This document shows positions 62,757-64,000 of a stretch of DNA of 64,000 nucleotides, piece after piece. The notes below the pieces were generated by a model that was not told the DNA's origin, did no database searches, and was given only the letters and a program-made list of their open reading frames with translations. A program made the position numbers and the translations under genes. Source of the DNA: Clostridium sartagoforme (lineage in GTDB: Bacteria > Bacillota > Clostridia > Clostridiales > Clostridiaceae); the NCBI RefSeq assembly GCF_004794105.1, contig NZ_SRYR01000002.1, positions 124,001-188,000 of the forward strand, read 5' to 3'. Every line of letters begins with the position of its first letter. Within the stretch, counting starts at the first letter, position 1.

Positions 62757-64000
62757 ATGGATAATGTAAATTTAAATAAAATTAAATTTGCACTAGATGT
62801 TGGAACTAGATCTTTAATAGGGACAGTAGGAATTGTTGAAGATAATAAATTTAGAATAATATGTGAAAAGTATTTAGAACATGAAGAAAGAGCTATGATA
62901 GATGGCCAAATTCATGATATAGAATTAGTTGCAAAAGGTGTATCTAAAATAGTTAATGAAATTGAAGAAGAACTTAATATAAAACTAGAAGATGTGGCTA
63001 TAGCAGCTGCAGGAAGGTTTTTAAAAACTGTAAATTCAGAAGGGGTTATAGATTTAAATCCTGATGAAGAAATTAATAAAGAAGATATAAAAACCTTAGA
63101 ACTTGTATCTGTTAAGGCTGCTGAAAATGAAATAAATAAAAGTACAGAAGGTAAGCTATACTGTGTAGGTTATTCTGTAAAAAATTATTATTTAAATGGA
63201 TTTGTTATATCTAATTTAATTGGTCATAAAGGTGAAGAAGCAAGGGCTGAAGTAATTGCAACTTTTCTTCCAAGATCAGTTATAGATTCTTTATATACAG
63301 TTATGAGAAAAGTAGGACTAAAAGTAAATAATATTACTTTAGAACCTATAGCTGCTATTGAGGCAGTAGTTCCAAGAAAACTTAGGCTTTTAAACATAGC
63401 ATTAGTAGATATAGGGGCAGGAACTTCTGATATAGCAATAAGTTCAAAAGAAAGTATATCTTCATATGGAATGGTACCTCAAGCAGGGGATGAGATAACA
63501 GAAGTTATAGCACAAGAGTGTCTAGTTGATTTTAATACTGCTGAATACATAAAGAGAAATTTATTATTAAAAGAAAACATAACATATATTGATATTTTAG
63601 GTCTAGAGAATAATATAAGCTCAGAGAATTTACTAAAAGTTATTAGACCCGCAGTTAGAAAAATTGCAGAAGCTATATCAACAAAAATAATAGAACTTAA
63701 TGCAGGTAAAGCACCAAGTGCACTATTTTTAATAGGAGGAGGAGCTCATACTCCATGGATGGTAGATGAACTAAGCACAGCCTTAGGGATACCAGTTCAA
63801 AGAATAGCTATAAAAGATAGAACAGCTATAGAAGAGTGTATAAGCAGCAATGATTTAGGATCAGCTGGGGTAACTGTTTTAGGTATAGCATTAATGTCTA
63901 TAAAGCAAGGAAATAATGACTTTATTGAAGTAACACTTAATGGTACACCAGTTACTATGTTAAATTCTCATAATCATAAAGTAATGGATGTTATTATTCA
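62757..64000 (+). CDS. FtsA-like ASKHA ATPase, 3' end outside window
   Basis: The frame runs off the right edge after 414 codons. The actin-like ATPase fold is clear: phosphate 1 FALDVGTRSLIGTVGIV, a 1C-type insert region (EEINKEDIKTLELVSVKAAENEIN), phosphate 2 ALVDIGAGTSDIAIS and adenosine loop LFLIGGGAHTPWMV. This matches the cell-division FtsA/PilM group, here the longer clostridial FtsA-domain protein that is not next to ftsZ. ATG 62757 is supported by GATGAGGTG 6 nt upstream. Role in division or envelope assembly is inferred only. Confidence 0.8.
   Translation, partial: MDNVNLNKIKFALDVGTRSLIGTVGIVEDNKFRIICEKYLEHEERAMIDGQIHDIELVAKGVSKIVNEIEEELNIKLEDVAIAAAGRFLKTVNSEGVIDLNPDEEINKEDIKTLELVSVKAAENEINKSTEGKLYCVGYSVKNYYLNGFVISNLIGHKGEEARAEVIATFLPRSVIDSLYTVMRKVGLKVNNITLEPIAAIEAVVPRKLRLLNIALVDIGAGTSDIAISSKESISSYGMVPQAGDEITEVIAQECLVDFNTAEYIKRNLLLKENITYIDILGLENNISSENLLKVIRPAVRKIAEAISTKIIELNAGKAPSALFLIGGGAHTPWMVDELSTALGIPVQRIAIKDRTAIEECISSNDLGSAGVTVLGIALMSIKQGNNDFIEVTLNGTPVTMLNSHNHKVMDVII

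Overview
The window is low-GC chromosomal DNA of a spore-forming Clostridium-like Firmicute. The evidence is overwhelming A/T bias with AGA-dominated arginine codons, strong GGAGG ribosome sites, an alpha/beta-type small acid-soluble spore protein, a LonB protease, cysteine-rich spore-coat-like proteins, a CtsR-type heat-shock operator and clostridial gene order (tig-clpP-clpX-lonB-lonA-engB). There is no phage, plasmid, CRISPR array or transposase gene. Genes at both window edges are cut.

Layout. 1-14.8 kb: end of a TPR protein, an AraC regulator with a large extra C-terminal domain, clpB behind a CtsR box, tRNA-Gly(GCC), a lone NrdI flavoprotein, a SASP, an ECF vitamin-transporter S component, an ABC exporter pair, a GntR/YtrA regulator with two related DUF1648/DUF5808-type membrane proteins, and a YhfC membrane protease. 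15-16 kb: two GNAT acetyltransferases. 16.4-25.3 kb: a complete histidine operon (hisZGDCBHAFIE) facing a PHP histidinol phosphatase. 25.4-28.4 kb: a small unknown protein, a TcaA-like membrane protein and a coiled-coil/M23 murein hydrolase. 28.8-41 kb: a 13-gene catabolic island with a KASIII/thiolase-like enzyme, LivHMGFJ transporter, CoA-transferase, alpha/beta hydrolase, TetR regulator, FabG-like reductase, MaoC/PhaJ-like hydratase, Pta and AckA. 41.4-43.3 kb: TetR plus cation/proton antiporter. 44-54.2 kb: small Cys-rich protein, membrane-anchored unknown, tig, clpP, clpX, lonB, lonA, engB. 54.5-56 kb: Cys/Gly-rich and Asn-rich spore-coat-like proteins. 56.1-64 kb: PerR-like regulator, unknown, EAL-HDOD protein, small Cys-rich protein, pncB, a UvrD-like helicase and the start of an FtsA-like ATPase.

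How genes work together. The 28.8-41 kb island reads as import of a short acid, CoA activation by the transferase, (R)-specific hydration/dehydrogenation (MaoC, FabG), carbon-carbon cleavage or condensation (KASIII-like) and ATP recovery through Pta-AckA. Two of its promoters carry the same near-palindrome, probably the operator of its own TetR protein.

The most unusual content is non-coding. A ~197-nt element occurs three times (13748-13944 +, 48617-48815 -, 50847-51042 +). It has compensatory stem changes and a 5' decamer complementary to a hairpin loop, which points to a structured RNA. A second module, a long hairpin with a CTCCAAG loop followed about 40 nt later by a CTCAG-stem terminator, ends three different operons. 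A MITE-like family with GTGCTGTCRCA ends is also scattered through the window, and one degenerate copy supplies the C-terminus and stop codon of hisI.
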